Part shown: positions 33,786 to 52,524 of the stretch, one piece after another | How the letters are laid out: the number at the start of each line of letters is the position of its first letter | Position numbering within the stretch: position 1 is the stretch's first letter | Assembly (NCBI RefSeq): GCF_964204645.1 | Contig: NC_134025.1 | Location: 7,817,001 to 7,881,000, forward strand | Direction of reading: 5' to 3' | Origin: Tubulanus polymorphus | Lineage: Eukaryota > Nemertea > Palaeonemertea > Tubulaniformes > Tubulanidae | Length of the DNA: 64,000 bases | Notes under the pieces: generated by a model | The model's database searches: none | The model's input: only the letters and a program-made list of their open reading frames with translations | Told to the model about the DNA's origin: nothing | Translations under genes and position numbers: made by a program

Positions 33786-36700
33786 CATATTCATGCACTG
33801 GATTGTTTGAATTATTATAACAGGATTCCCACGTCCGTCCACAATGAACAATGCACCAAAAGGAGATTAATTCACATATTTTTGGAAAAGGTCATATTAA
33901 TTTTGTATTCAATTGCCAAAACATTTATAGCTCTTAAAATGTATAAAAGGTATCACATCGTATGTATCACATTTAGTACTTTTCAGAGTCATATTTTCGT
34001 CAGAAAGATATGTTGCTTTTAGCAGCTATGTTTTAATCTCATTATGTGAAACTTTCTACACGTTTGTCTATATTACATCAAAAATACAATCTTTTTGAAG
34101 TTTTAATGATGATTTTAGGTATTGAACAAATGTACACGTAAAACACATATCGTATTATCTTTGTAATCGTTGATGTATATATTGATGTTAAAAATCCATT
34201 TACACGTTACCGGTTGTTTTAGTTGTTATTTTTATTTGTCTATTTTTACAAGTCTATTCCGAGGAAATACTTGAAGTTATCCCCTGTATGCAAATGAAAA
34301 TAATCACGCTAACGAGCTCCCGTGATCAAGCTGAATGTGTTCTTTCTAATGGTAAATCGCTAAAATTGCAAACATTAGAAGATGCCGAGGGTGAAATTAA
34401 ACCCCTTAGAAAAGAACGTCCATGCACGTTAAATCAAAGCCATGCTTGGAGCAATCATTTGACAGACAGTAAAATGTTCAAAGAGACATCGAATTATACA
34501 ATCAGATAACTGACTTACTGATTTATCTATCTAAACGGCATCAGACTATATTCTATCAGCATTTTTACACCTCGTGGGACATGCAGAATCCATTACTTCT
34601 GTAATTAATACTTTTTATAATTCTTCCACATTCATTACCCAATTTTTAAAAGCTTTTTTACACTTTCCGTATTATTGTTTTCTGAATGAAATCGAGCAAT
34701 GCACAAAACTGTACTTGACCTGAAAGCGAAGTACTGAGTTGTATATTAGGGTAGATCCTACCACAATCGTCAACACTGAAACGTATTCTAGACCAAACCT
34801 GCAATAAGCGTATGTGTGGTGAAATATGGTAAAACGGCAGGCAAGGTAACGTTGATACTTTAGACGGATTGTCTGTGGTATTCATTTTTGTGGCCCTGAA
34901 AATAGGATTACTTCCGAATTCACTTATTCTGAAATCATCGACAAGCTAAGGTAAGTTAATTCTTATCATTCTTTTCGGTCAATTTAACGTCATGTTTGTT
35001 TAAAAGTTTTCAAATCCGAGGGAGTTTCACAGTTGATTCAATAGCTAAGATTCATGTCAATACTACAAAGTCATTGGTGATCGACTGAAAATATCTCTAC
35101 CCCCGGTACTCTGAAATAAAGCCACACGACGCTGACCACCTTTTCTTGTTTTCCTTGGGTGGTTCACTACTGTAGTAGGAACGTTGTTCTTGTTCGGCTA
35201 ATAACATTTTGCGATTACAATTACACTACTTACTTGTATATACATGTATATATTGCAATTCCAAAGTTTCGTTCAGTCTGTTACAAGAATTGTAGGACCC
35301 GTTTTATCTTTCGCAATATCTACATTATGGATATATTTCATTACCGCAACCCCAATGCTTAGCATATTATTAGGTGATAAACTGGAGTGGTGAGTACTGA
35401 AGATTTTGGCAAACTACCATAAGGCGTATTGCTGCTGTATATATATACAGATTTAAGTTTAAATTGTACCGTCATATTCAGCGGTTGGATTAAGTAGGTT
35501 ATTTAATCAGCGTTTTGAGTTTGTTTTTGAACTAATGAGAAGTTTCATTGAGGAAACTAGTTGAGAAATTAGTTTTATTTATACGTTCAGTTAATTACCT
35601 GATCAGCAGGTAACGACAATGAGTAATCACCGAGTCTATGGAGACGAGCACTTATTGACTCCATCCATACTTATACTTAAAACGTGCGTGCATAGAACTA
35701 CCAATTCCCCGGTATCCTAAAATCAAAATACTTCTATCGGGACTCAGTGGATTATACCGATCTAAAAGAGGTATAGATTCTTTGTATTTATATCAAATCA
35801 ATATCTTTATGTATATCTTCACGTTTTTCAAGTTTTTATTACTTATCGCGGTAGTCGCAGTGCAGCGGCAAGGCCAACAGGTTCCAATCACTGTGACTCG
35901 AGATAAAGCCCACACATATTCAGCTATTCATACACAATACCGTATTTCAAAAACCCATTTGTTTTCCATACGCGTAATGATACAGGGAAATAATACGTAC
36001 GCACGTGATAAGCAAATGGGAAAGCCAAGATCCGATTTAGATGCTCCACCACTATTGAAACTGGTAAATACCATAACATACTAAAGGGCGATCTCCTATG
36101 TACCAAATGTAGCATAAACAAAATTGGTGAAGAATTCCATTTATGTTCTGGAATCGAATTACTTTTTTTACAACAGAAAATAAGTCGGAAATACTTTTCG
36201 GAATTGCGTAATTTGTATATACACAAATTTTCACGGTAAACCCAATTCACAAATCAAGTAAATCATTTCATTCAAACGATAGAAATGTGTTAAAAAACTT
36301 GCAGTTTATGTTAGAATGTGCAGGACTATCTAAATTGTATATCTTTCCATGTATTAACTTTTTGTGCTCGAAAAATCATGTATAATATAGAGCAATAAAA
36401 TACAATCTAACAATCTAAGAATGTGGCTTTTTAAAATCCCAAATGCCATATTTGAATCATTAAAGATTTATACTCTGTTAGTTAATCATACGAAGCCCCA
36501 TTTATAAGACAATTTCCCTCAGACTTAAAAACTTGAGTTGTGAGAGGTCAATGCCGCATGAAAATGTATTTTCTCGTCAAACCAGATTGTGATTGAACAA
36601 TGGGGTTCCTGTTTTCTAGAATCTTATTATCCAAGTCAATATATGTATTTTTGCTAAGCGGGTCATGAAAAAGTCTTAGATTCTATAGCCCATAAAACAT

Positions 36701-37483
36701 TCTATCAGACGGTGTTGAAATTCTGTCATATTAAGATTATAAAAAATATCATGAATTCAAAAATACGTACGTTCGTGCGATTCTAGTTAAATTCATAAAC
36801 TTTTACAATCTCTTGTTTGAACAATTGATACTAAAACAACTTATCTGCGTTTATTCTAATCTAACCAGGCTAAATTATCAGGTTTCATAGACTGCGTGTA
36901 TATATATATCGACCTTTTTAGCCCGTAATTCAAAAACATACAAGTCCAGTTGCACAGTCGTGACTTAAGTCCAAAAGTGGTCTTCACTCTTAAGGCTGGT
37001 CTTAAGTTGTTAGACTGTCTATAGAACTGATTTGGTCTGAGACAGGTCTTAAGTCTAAGCCATTACTATGCAACCGGATCCTAGGGTTTTAATCAAAGAA
37101 ACTTTCAAAACTCCCCCTGACATACTAAAAAGGGACTTTCGCGGAAAAGAACACGCATCATTGACGTCATTTTCTAATATGACACCGAAAGTGAAAAGTC
37201 CCCATGTGGCCATTTGCCAAGTCACCAGTATCCAGACTGTAGCGCCAACAAGTATGTCAAAACAATTCCGCCTAACTAGATAACCAGCATTTTATTACCG
37301 ATCCTGTTCAAATTGTTCGGATAAAGCTGTATGGTTTGTTTGCATACTATGCATTACGGACGTTGGGACAAAGGTTGTTAAACACTTTCTGTATTTTCGT
37401 ATTATCGCAGGGATGTAGTCACTTGGGAGTTCATGTAGAAAAACTCTTTCTAAATCCGTTCATTTGGTCATTCGAATCGCGTG
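33786..37483. other. Intergenic region between DSL-Gla copies A and B
   Basis: It contains the 3' UTR of copy A and the upstream region of copy B. A short TIR element lies at 36945-37078. No coding exon is convincing. Confidence 0.45.
36945..37078. mobile_element. Short TIR element (MITE-like)
   Basis: The left end TCCAGTTGCACAGTCGTGAC and the inverse of the right end (TCCGGTTGCATAGTAATGGC) are similar, and CTTAAG-containing segments recur inside. At about 134 bp with no frame, it fits a non-autonomous terminal-inverted-repeat element. Confidence 0.6.
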
Positions 37484-43329
<5,846 letters not shown>

Positions 43330-44067
43330 CAGTTCAAAACTCATACCACATGGCTAAATCGTTCCAAGCGATATTAGTTACCAATAATGATTCCAGCTTT
43401 GTAAATAAGATTTTATTTTGTTGTATTGTTCCATTGTAAATATTCCATTTCATGCAATATCATTGTCAATTTGTCACATTTAACTTGTCAAAATAAGTGC
43501 CTTAACAGACACTGCATAGTTGTCTCATGTATACGTTAATATTGCGATAATTATTGTTTCGAATGGGTTGAAACGATAAACAGTTATTATAGATGAGTGA
43601 ATAGCAAATGAAATAAAGACGACCCATTTTTAATCTATGTACATCTAAGGTTGAAATAAGATATATATTAGTATCAAAAAATGAAAATGTTCTTGATTAT
43701 CGATATAAATGGACGGCCTAAATCATTTGTTCAGGAATCGCCGATTCACAGCCGGTATCGGTCGGGACGCAAGCATGAATTAACCCTTCGCCTTCATTGC
43801 GTATGAACCCTCTTGTCCATTCGTTTCCTCATTCTTTGAATGCTTTCACTGTTGTACCAGTACAGACTGAATGACTTCGGCGGTTGTGACCGCGTGTTCT
43901 AAATATTTATTGAACAACCACGCGCTGGAAGCAAAAAACACGAGACTTCCGAAATTGTCTAATGCCATAGTCATGTTCTGACGCAATATTCTAAATCCCA
44001 CGCGGGTTGCAACCAAACCTAATCATAAGTCGGCAGACTCTACTGGGAAGTTTGAATCAAAACAAAG
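43330..44067. other. Spacer between DSL-Gla copies B and C
   Basis: Only about 740 bases separate the stop of copy B from the start of copy C, so the 3' UTR of B and the promoter of C share this interval. No further gene is seen. Confidence 0.5.
43612..43617 (+). promoter_or_regulatory. Polyadenylation signal of copy B
   Basis: AATAAA lies 283 bases after the copy B stop codon, a reasonable 3' UTR length. Confidence 0.5.
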
Positions 44068-47000
44068 ATGATTTCTACATTGTTACTTCTCATGATCGTA
44101 GGATATATACAGGTAGGTAAATTTAGATCATCTTGCATTTTGAGATTGAGATTTTGCACCAAGAGAAAAAAGATTTATACGCACAGCTAGGACTTAAGTT
44201 TCGACGACATTTTTATTTTTCTGTTAGCTACAGAATGACTTATCAGTGTGATGCTATTTTCAAATGTGCTACTGATGTCTGGAAAATGAAGTATATATAC
44301 CCATTATTCAGTGCAGCAAACAATACGTAGACGATAAAAGTGTGATATGTGTAAGATAAAAATTCACGCTGAAAACCATATCTAAAACGAAAATGCTACC
44401 TTCTCCAAGGACTTTACCATTTGTAACGATGATATGAGTTGCTTATTGAGTATAAGGAGTGCAAATTTAACTCTGAATTATATAGCTTTCTCTAAAAAAT
44501 GGCCACCCTAAACAATCTCTAGAGCTACATACGATATACAAATTCTGAATCCATATTTAGTAACTAGAACACAAAGGAAACGCGTTAATTGTAATGTTAT
44601 CATTACGAGGCTTTATTGATATTAAACACTTCTGGTATCCTATAGCCTTCGAAGCGATAAGGAATTACTAAGGATCATTTCGCAAACATGCGTTCACGTC
44701 GTGCGGTTAGAATTTAAGTATGGATCGGACGGTGTTGAAACACGAGTTTTTGCTCGAAATAGGTTACTTCCGACAGTAGACGTCACGATAAATTAAGCTA
44801 ATTAGGAAGTCTAAGTTATCATTCTCAAATAAATTTGTGTATTTGCTGATGAGGTCTACTATACCTCCTTACCATCGGACATTTTTTTTTTATTTGTGTA
44901 CATACAACCCAAATGGCATTTACCATTTAAACGAGGTATCAGCTCAGTCTCAGATACGTTTGTTCATTTATTTCAGTATTCAAAAGGAGGAGCGTTGATC
45001 GAGTTATCAACGACTGACGTATCTAGACAAATAGACATCCTAAACGTCCATGTTTTGAATGATCGAATCCAAAAGAAATTCTCGTTTGATTTTAGGACAG
45101 ACAAAAACCTCAAATTCGTAAAAAATATCCGAGTCCAGGTTAAGTATTTGTTTGATTTCAAAGGAAACTTGTAATATACTCTTGTAATATACGGGAACAC
45201 AATTTACTAAGGCATTCGCATTCATTTCCCAGAATATTCGAAAAACAACGCTATATTTGGGGGTTTACACGAATGACGGTGAACGGAATTTTGATCAACT
45301 TCATATCAACACAGCAACCAAGAAGAAATCGGCTTGGACAGTTTGTCACGGAGAAAAACTTCACCAGATATGTTTCAGGCTTCATATGACTGTATCCTGT
45401 GCGAATAATTACTTTGGCCCGTTATGTGAAAACTACTGCGCACTGAATCAGTTTGAGATTGGTAATTTTTTCTGTGACGAAAATGGTATCAAAATGTGTA
45501 TCCCGAGTCGTACAGGTCATGGTTGCCGACAGAGGGGTAGGTCGTAAAACAAAAATAGGGGGATTGATGTTTAATCGTAATTCTGTCATATCACGCCACG
45601 AAAAGATTTCTAATATCTTTCGTTCCGTTATAGTATTCATTAACAAAGCGCTGGCGCAAACATTTTTGACATCGCAGCGACGTCGCGTAAAGCGGAAGAA
45701 CTCGATATTTCGAACTGAAGAACGACTCCCAGGAAACTTACAGCGCGAATGTATCGAAGAGACATGTTCGTGGGAAGAAGCCTTCGAAGCGTTGGAGAAT
45801 GTGGAACTTACGGTAAAATTAGGGGAGGTTGCAGGGTGATCTATTTGAACTATTGAGAACTCTAACATATTCTCCCCTAAACTATAACATAAACAAATAG
45901 GCCTACGTAGGACTCGATAGCAAATATTAGATTGATAGAATCAAACAGCGCTTTTTCATTCTTTTCTTCAGCATGAATTTTTCCGTCGAAAGAATGGTAA
46001 GTATCTTATGTATCGTACATGTAATTGAATATAGAAAATCAGTAATTCCTTGGTATAATAATATCATCCTCCCGGCATGTACCTGCGCACCTGGTCTAGT
46101 GTGGAAGGATTTCGTGCCGTGGCTGAGTGTAGCGATGCCATCAGGCTCGAATCCCTGCCAGGAAGGATGTGTATTTCTTTATATTTTGACGTAGATATAA
46201 ACGATTGCCTTGCCCATCCGTGCAATTTAACCAATACGCAGAAATGCGAAGATCTGTACAAGGATTTCGAGTGCATTTGTAGAGATGGCTTTACCGGCGA
46301 ACGATGTAGTATAAAAGGTAAGTCGCGAAACAGACCTGGAGACATGGATAATTGTTTGATATACATATATCATATCGTTGATATAACCTTTTCCTAGTAA
46401 ACACAAATCGCTGTGAAAATGGTGGCACCTGCCTCGCGAGTAGCGTCCTTGGAGAACCGTGTAGTTGTGTCTGTGCTGACGGTAAGTTACGCAAATTATC
46501 ATTTAGATTTTCTTGGTTTTTCAAAGAAATCATGTGAATTTTAAAGAATCAATCAACAAGCAGGACAAATTGGTGGAAAAGCCTAATAGATGTATGCGTT
46601 ATATATTCAAGGATTTACCGGCGCACAGTGCGAAAGGATTGTTTTAAGAAATAAGTGCTCACCAAACCCATGCCAGCATTTTGGCCAATGTATCGACGGA
46701 ATCGACAAATATAGGTATTAGATTGAAAAATAGCATTGCATCCATAAACACGTTGAATATACTCACGCTGGTAAACTATAAGCATCATGTTGAATATACT
46801 CACGCTGGTATATACAGGTGTGAATGTCTGCCTGGGTACGGAGGTATCAACTGCGAGGTATCGGATGGTCAAGTTATGGAACCGCAAGAAATGACAGAAC
46901 AGTCCTCTAGAAACACATTTTCTCGTCTGAGATTCCAACAGGAGGACGCCGCCATTCTTCGATTTGGTAACTGTAACTTATCTATGACACGATATAAAAG

Positions 47001-49421
47001 ATTCTATTGCGTTAGATATATAGATACATAATATGTCCATCCTTTGAATAGCTTCTGCGCCGATACGATCAGACGAGGCCGAATCAGTCGCAGCTTTATA
47101 TCGAACGAAAGATTGTCGCATGGCTCAATGCAGAAACTCCGGATCGTGTCAATTGAATAATCTCACTTCGGAATACCGGTGTATCTGTCCGTAAGAATTT
47201 TGTTGCATTTCCAGTATTACCGCTGTAGATAGTCCACTGTTTGAAAATATTTCAGTAATTTGTGTAAATTCTAAACATCGTAATGGCGCAAGATATATTC
47301 ATTTACTTTGTAGGTCACCGTTCTCCGGGGATTTCTGTGACCAAATGGATGCAGATGCTAACAATGATGACGGTAAGTTACTAGAAACTATATGATATTA
47401 CGCATGTAGGAATAACCAGGAATATCCAGTGCACTGAACTCTATATTTGAAGGTGTAGATATTAGTCACAATAATTTCACGGATGCTTGCAAAAACCGAA
47501 CAGATAACTGTCAAAATAACGGAACTTGTTACACGTACGAAGAAAATAAGATTGCGTGTTTGTGCACAACTGGGTTCATCGGAAATTACTGCGAATTTGG
47601 TGAGACTGACATGTATTTTATCAGGCCCAAACTACTGACTTTTGAATGAAAATCTAAAACAATACTATTTTGTTAGCGATCGACTTCTGCGAGGGTTACC
47701 CACTTCCAAATCTAGCCGAAAAACTTTGTGGTAAAAACGGACGATGTGTCAACTCTCCTACTGGCTATTCGTGCCGATGTAACCGAGGTTTTGCCGGACC
47801 TAACTGTAACGAAGGTAACGATCTGATCAGCTTTGTTCTTACATCTTATCCGTGCACTGAATTCACAGTCACATTATATACACATCGCTCTTCCTAGATA
47901 TATCTGATGATCCGTGTAAAATGAACCCGAAAGCAAATTTCACATGGATGAACGGCTGCAACAAGTGTTGGTGTAAATTAGGAGTAGGATACTGTTCAAA
48001 TGTAAGTCAAATAGGTTTGATAGCCGGTGTTATTCATATTTACCACATCCATGATGAAATAATGAATCTATTTAAAGCAATGGTGTGGCCCTTCGTCTTG
48101 CAAGATTTCGCAGGATTGTTCGAGCGAGGAGGTGTGCCAGGTGTCTGGTAAATCTTCGTGTCTGGTACAGCCATGCGACACAACCGAGACATGTCAATCC
48201 AGGTTAATGACCCAATGTAGCACGTCTATGCAACATTCTGTCCTTGACTGCGTCGTGCGGCGTGGAATCCTTGACGTATCAAAAGAACCGAAGGTTATTA
48301 CGTTGATTGACTTGAGATCTGAGTTAACCTGAATTCTTTATCATGCCCAGAATTAATTTTCGGTTGTGATTTCCAGGGTACAGACCTTGAAACATGTTGT
48401 CGGGAATTCCGAAAACTGCCGCTGATGTTTGAATATTCGTTAGAATCGTCATTGAGCCTGCGATGTGAGGCCGGATCTTTTAGGTCGACAGATGAACCAC
48501 GAACAGTAGAGATATATCTGACAATGGTATTGTATCCCACGCATTTCTTTTTCATGTTTAATGTAACGTCATTCTCCTTATGGAAAGAAATACGTTAGAT
48601 AATAAATCAAATCTTTATGTCTTGGTAGGAAAGTAATCGAGGAACAACAAACGCATTCTACGCAATGGAAAAACTTGCTGAACATCTTCGGGAAAATAAT
48701 ACGAATGCGTGCTCCAATTTAATCTTCGCTACTTCCACAGCAAGTAATGATGCCCCGAAGACGGCAGGTATGTATATTGCAAAACATCTGCTAAAAGTGG
48801 TTTTCAACTTGGCCGGTGTAACTATTTGGAGGCGATGGCAAACGCTTTGTAGGGAAGGCAGATATAAATTATAACTTATGACTGTTTTTCGGATAGTTAA
48901 AATATTTTATTGGAAAAGCATTTATGATAATATTTTTAGGCTCATCGAACGCTTGGATCATTGCAATAACCACACTAGTGTGTCTGACTATAATCGTCCT
49001 GATCGTTGTATTCGCACTGTACATTAAACATAAGGCTAGGAAGAGAACAGCTGTCATGGTAAGACATCGCGAATTCTCACGACGGTCGAGATGCGGAAAT
49101 GATCTACAGGATTACAACCGGAAAAGTTATATATCCCTCGGAGAAGGGTCGCATCACGGCGCGTTGGTGAATCCGGCACACGGCGACAAAGATTCGGGAC
49201 ATTCGACGTGCGAGGATAACCAGGAGGAGACGGCCATGACGACAAAACCTGAGATTCCCATTCTACAGAAAGTCGAATTACGGAGAGCGCTGTCAAGGGT
49301 GTCATATGTCGATGAGCTTATGGACCGCATCCACTCACAAGAACCAGAAGATATTCAACTACCGCTCGAAACAACGAAACCCGCGGAAAAAGCACCCATT
49401 TCAATGATTGACCAAATTTAG
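44068..49421 (+). CDS. DSL-Gla-EGF transmembrane protein, copy C (Jagged-like, divergent)
   Basis: Eighteen exons give 903 residues: 44068-44112, 44977-45138, 45233-45536, 45634-45812, 45972-45996, 46195-46317, 46398-46481, 46612-46714, 46818-46966, 47052-47190, 47314-47372, 47453-47599, 47677-47814, 47898-48001, 48114-48293, 48377-48526, 48629-48767, 48940-49421. Order: signal peptide, N-terminal region, DSL (125-167), propeptide (VFINKALAQTFL, RRRVKR to 191), Gla (GNLQREC, EETCSWEEAFEAL, then EFFRRKN), 6 divergent EGFs, a cysteine-rich region like the VWC/juxtamembrane part of Jagged (NGCNKCWC, CLVQPCDTTETC, VEIYLTM), TM (about 749-772) and a tail without NPxY. The donor at 48293 (AAG|GTTATT) was chosen because it restores alignment with Jagged. 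It is the least conserved copy. Confidence 0.87.
45634..45996 (+). other. Gla module of copy C: propeptide, Gla domain and 25-nt exon
   Basis: Exons 45634-45812 and 45972-45996 (25 nt, HEFFRRKN) keep the phase 1-0-1 layout. The propeptide F172, A178, L182 and the RVKR site are intact. The Gla domain itself has drifted: ERE is QRE and the AREVF segment is AFEAL, while the Cys-x4-Cys pair and most Glu pairs remain. Confidence 0.88.
46110..46170 (+). repeat. tRNA-like (SINE-type) promoter fragment in copy C intron 5
   Basis: TGGCTGAGTGTA at 46120 resembles a pol III A box and GGCTCGAATCC at 46144 a B box. The spacing is shorter than in a tRNA and no cloverleaf forms, so this is at best a SINE remnant. 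Confidence 0.3.
46752..46810. repeat. 22-bp direct repeat before a splice acceptor in copy C
   Basis: GTTGAATATACTCACGCTGG occurs at 46752 and again at 46789. The second copy lies just before the acceptor of exon 46818. Confidence 0.7.
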
Positions 49422-49506
49422 ATCAAACAAATCTTTTATTTCAATTGATAATACCGCTACGTTCAATATTTCATAGCATCCCCGGGATTAAAACATCTAT
49501 AGATAG

Positions 49507-50833
49507 TTAGAAGACTGAATTGCCATGCATCATTCGGACAAATTCTGTAAATAGAAAGATAACATCTATACTTGGAACAAGATATCAAATCATATATTTT
49601 TTCCCTCCTTTTTTCAATTTTTACGATATATATGAAAGATATGTAGCCAGTGATATTACAAAATGTGCTCGATTTTAGAAATTAAGATCAAAATCTTAAA
49701 TTTTCAAGTTTGTAATGTAAATAAATACTTAGTACGCTACGGTGTAAGCTATATCATTTATGTATATTCAAGTATTTATGAACCTTTATAAAATGGAAAT
49801 ACTATGCTATATGTTACATCTACCTTCGTAATCTATGAAACCGTCTTCATTTATATCAGCATTATTCATGACGTCATTCATTTCCTCTTCTGTAAGTTTA
49901 TCGCCTCGCTTTCGCAACATTTTCTTCAACTCATCAGCGCTTATTTTACCATTACCATCGGCGTCGAATACACGAAATGCTCGCATTAGTTCATCTTCGG
50001 GATTCGGGTGCTTTTCATCGAAATGGTCCATCAAACCTTTGAATTCGTTGAATTCAATCGTACCGTTATCTATATATTTTCCAAAAGGAATGTTTACAAA
50101 TATACACATCAGTAACAAATATGCAATGTCTTGTTTATTCATTATCTTCATAGAGATATCATTCAATATCATTTGTAGATTATTGTGCCCATTACGTTAT
50201 ACGGTTTAACACGTTATGGGCATTACAGAAATATATATTACTACTGGCTATAACAGTGCTTAGTTATACGTTTTACTCAATCTTTATCTCCCGTCATAAA
50301 TACGCGTGTGTAGCGCTTGAGAAAAGCACATTGAAATATGCGGATCTCAAATTTGGCTTACGTAAAAAGTGATGACTTATCTTCGCTGGTATGCATTAGA
50401 TAAAGACATTTAACTTATTTGAATCAGTCGACAATGAATACATGTATATCTAAATGTCTGAATGTAGAAATCGATCGAGACCGTACGAAAGTCGAGTATC
50501 TTGTGGCTCTTTTAAAATTATTTACCGTTCGTGTCGACTTGGTGAATTATGTCTTCGATATCACCGACAGTAGGATTTCTTCCAAGCGAACGCATCACGA
50601 TTCCCAATTCATATACAGATATGTGACTATCGTTGTTGCGGTCGAACATGTCAAAGGCTTCTCTGTACGCTATATCCGTGGTAGAAAAAACAGTTTCTGA
50701 TACAGACGGATGAATGACTTATATGTTGCATATCATATTGATTACTCTTGACCAATAAGGGTCATTGTTTAATATTAGCCAAAATCTAAAACGTACATTT
50801 AAAATCACCAGCTTGACCTCGTTGTCCAGCCAT
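49507..50833 (-). CDS. Troponin C/calmodulin-like protein with four EF-hands
   Basis: Four exons on the minus strand (50809-50833, 50526-50696, 49824-50069, 49507-49544) join in phase 1 to give 159 residues. A short N-terminal extension (MAGQRGQAETVFS) precedes four EF-hand loops: DRNNDSHISVYE, DTNDNGTIEFNE (split by an intron), DADGNGKISADE and DINEDGFIDYEE. MRSLGRNPT matches calmodulin MRSLGQNPT, while the N-terminal extension and KHPNPEDEL in the linker suggest a troponin C-like member. All loops keep the acidic first and Glu twelfth residues, so all four should bind calcium. The last exon (EFVRMMHGNSVF) is only 38 nt and lies inside the probable 3' UTR of copy C on the other strand. Confidence 0.9.
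49720..49725 (+). promoter_or_regulatory. Likely polyadenylation signal of copy C
   Basis: AATAAA lies about 300 bases after the stop of copy C. Use of this site would make its 3' UTR run antisense across the last exon of the EF-hand gene. Confidence 0.4.
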
Positions 50834-51825
50834 CGTACAACCCTGACCAAAATAAGAATACGTGAATACCTTAGTTGAAAATGTATAAAAAATAATAATG
50901 AGAAATATCATTTAACCTTGTAAACCCATTTTTTGATTCGAATGCCTACCAGTAAATCCTGAGATATATGTATGCCTGCAATCGGTGATTATAATAAGGA
51001 GTTAAGAAGTCGAACATAACTTCACCGAAATTGGGTCAGCGCATGGGAAAATTTATGAAACATGTTCATTGTGGTATTGACAGTGTTAACGATGATTTTA
51101 AGGTTTTCTCTTTTAATTTATCAATAGGCCCAATCCCGGACGTGCCACTCTACGTTAACAGAGGGCAATCACATGTTGTTGTCACTTAGGTGAAAAGCGT
51201 TTGTATGCTGACCTTATGTTGAAGCGAAAAAGTGGACATTACCATAGTCTTACTTCTGAAAATAACAACGATCTGACACAATCACAAAAAATCTATTTTC
51301 CATAATTCTCCGCACGTATTTTTCGAAACTCTACGGAATTTAAATATATAATAAAATTATGTCAAAGACTTTGAAAACACTGCTAAAAGTAGCAAACGAC
51401 GTTTATGACTCGAGCGTCTGATGTATATTTATATACCCCCGAAGGAACACTTTCCGTTATTTATACGTGGGGTTTGCTGCAATTAACGGATTGAAAGCAT
51501 TTCATAGTAAGGTGGCTTAATTTCTGTTCTGGCTCACTTAACCGAAACTAATGCGTAGAATTCGACATGTTCGAATTCTATTGTAAACGCTTGATATTAT
51601 TCGTTATTTATGATTTAATCTGCTCGTTTAACTATATGAATTCAAAATAGTTCGGGGTTTTATGTTGTAATAGTTTTTGATTCACTGAAGATAAAGGCGA
51701 ACAAACCCATGGAGATTTGTGACGATTCTTGAGAGAAACCGTTACGTTCTCGTAAGCCGTTCAGTTGTTTTGACTCGATATTCCGGAAAAGGGCAATAAA
51801 TAATACGTTCTGTAATCGATGCGAT
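50834..51825. other. Intergenic region, divergent promoters
   Basis: It separates the minus-strand EF-hand gene from the plus-strand Tctex gene and should carry both promoters. No other feature was recognised. Confidence 0.4.
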
Positions 51826-52422
51826 ATGGATGCGATTGCTAATATTCTGAAGCCGAATCCAAACGGCGTTTCTTCCAGTCCTCGGCCGTCTACCGATGCG
51901 GGATCATCAACTACAAAAGATGAGACGAAATTGGCGGTGAACAGACGAACACAACCGAGAGTCAGTATAGCTGATTTGTCGCTACTCAAACGTCGAATGT
52001 CTCGGTTACGATTCGAGTGGAAAACGCGAAAATCCCCAAGTGCGGTCGAACGAAAACCGAAATATGAAAACACGTACAAAACTGAGCCTGATAAAGATAG
52101 GAAGTTCATTCCCGAACAAGCAGAACGGATCATATACGAAACAATAGAAAACATCGCTAAAGGAGTAAAGTACGATCCGAAAGAATGCGCACTTCTATCC
52201 CGTTCAATTGTTGAAGAAGTCAAAGACAAGCTGCGTATCCATATGAACATTCCACGGCATAAGGTCACGTGCTATGCTGTAGTGACCCAGCGCCTGGGCC
52301 AGGGCATACAGATGTCTAGTAGATGTGTTTGGGACGAACAAAACGATGGCTGCGCATCGGCAAGATTTGAAAACCAGCACCTTATTGTTTTAGCCACCGC
52401 CTTTTTGACTTACTTCGATTAA
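51826..52422 (+). CDS. Tctex1-domain dynein light chain protein
   Basis: A single uninterrupted frame of 198 residues. The first 85 or so are basic and Ser/Thr-rich with low complexity; residues from about 90 form a Tctex1 domain: KFIPEQAERIIYETIEN, helix with SRSIVEEVKDKLR, then the beta strands KVTCYAVVTQRLGQGIQMSSRCVW, ARFENQHLIVLATAFLTYFD. RLGQGIQMSSRCVWD matches the GQNTGQGLRIGSRCLWD type signature. Tctex1 proteins are light chains of cytoplasmic or axonemal dynein; the long N-terminus resembles TCTEX1D/DYNLT4-5-type family members. A 202-codon frame on the opposite strand is a shadow. Confidence 0.88.
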   Translation: MDAIANILKPNPNGVSSSPRPSTDAGSSTTKDETKLAVNRRTQPRVSIADLSLLKRRMSRLRFEWKTRKSPSAVERKPKYENTYKTEPDKDRKFIPEQAERIIYETIENIAKGVKYDPKECALLSRSIVEEVKDKLRIHMNIPRHKVTCYAVVTQRLGQGIQMSSRCVWDEQNDGCASARFENQHLIVLATAFLTYFD

Positions 52423-52524
52423 GAAAACTTTAAGTATATATGCTTGCAAAATAATATATTTCTTGGTTGGATTAATTAATAATTTGGATCTAATAAGCTT
52501 CATTTTAATCAGTGCAAATTTGCC

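Noticed and set aside
51660-52268. 202-codon minus-strand frame
   Set aside because: It lies antisense to the Tctex gene, begins at a non-ATG codon and shows no family resemblance.
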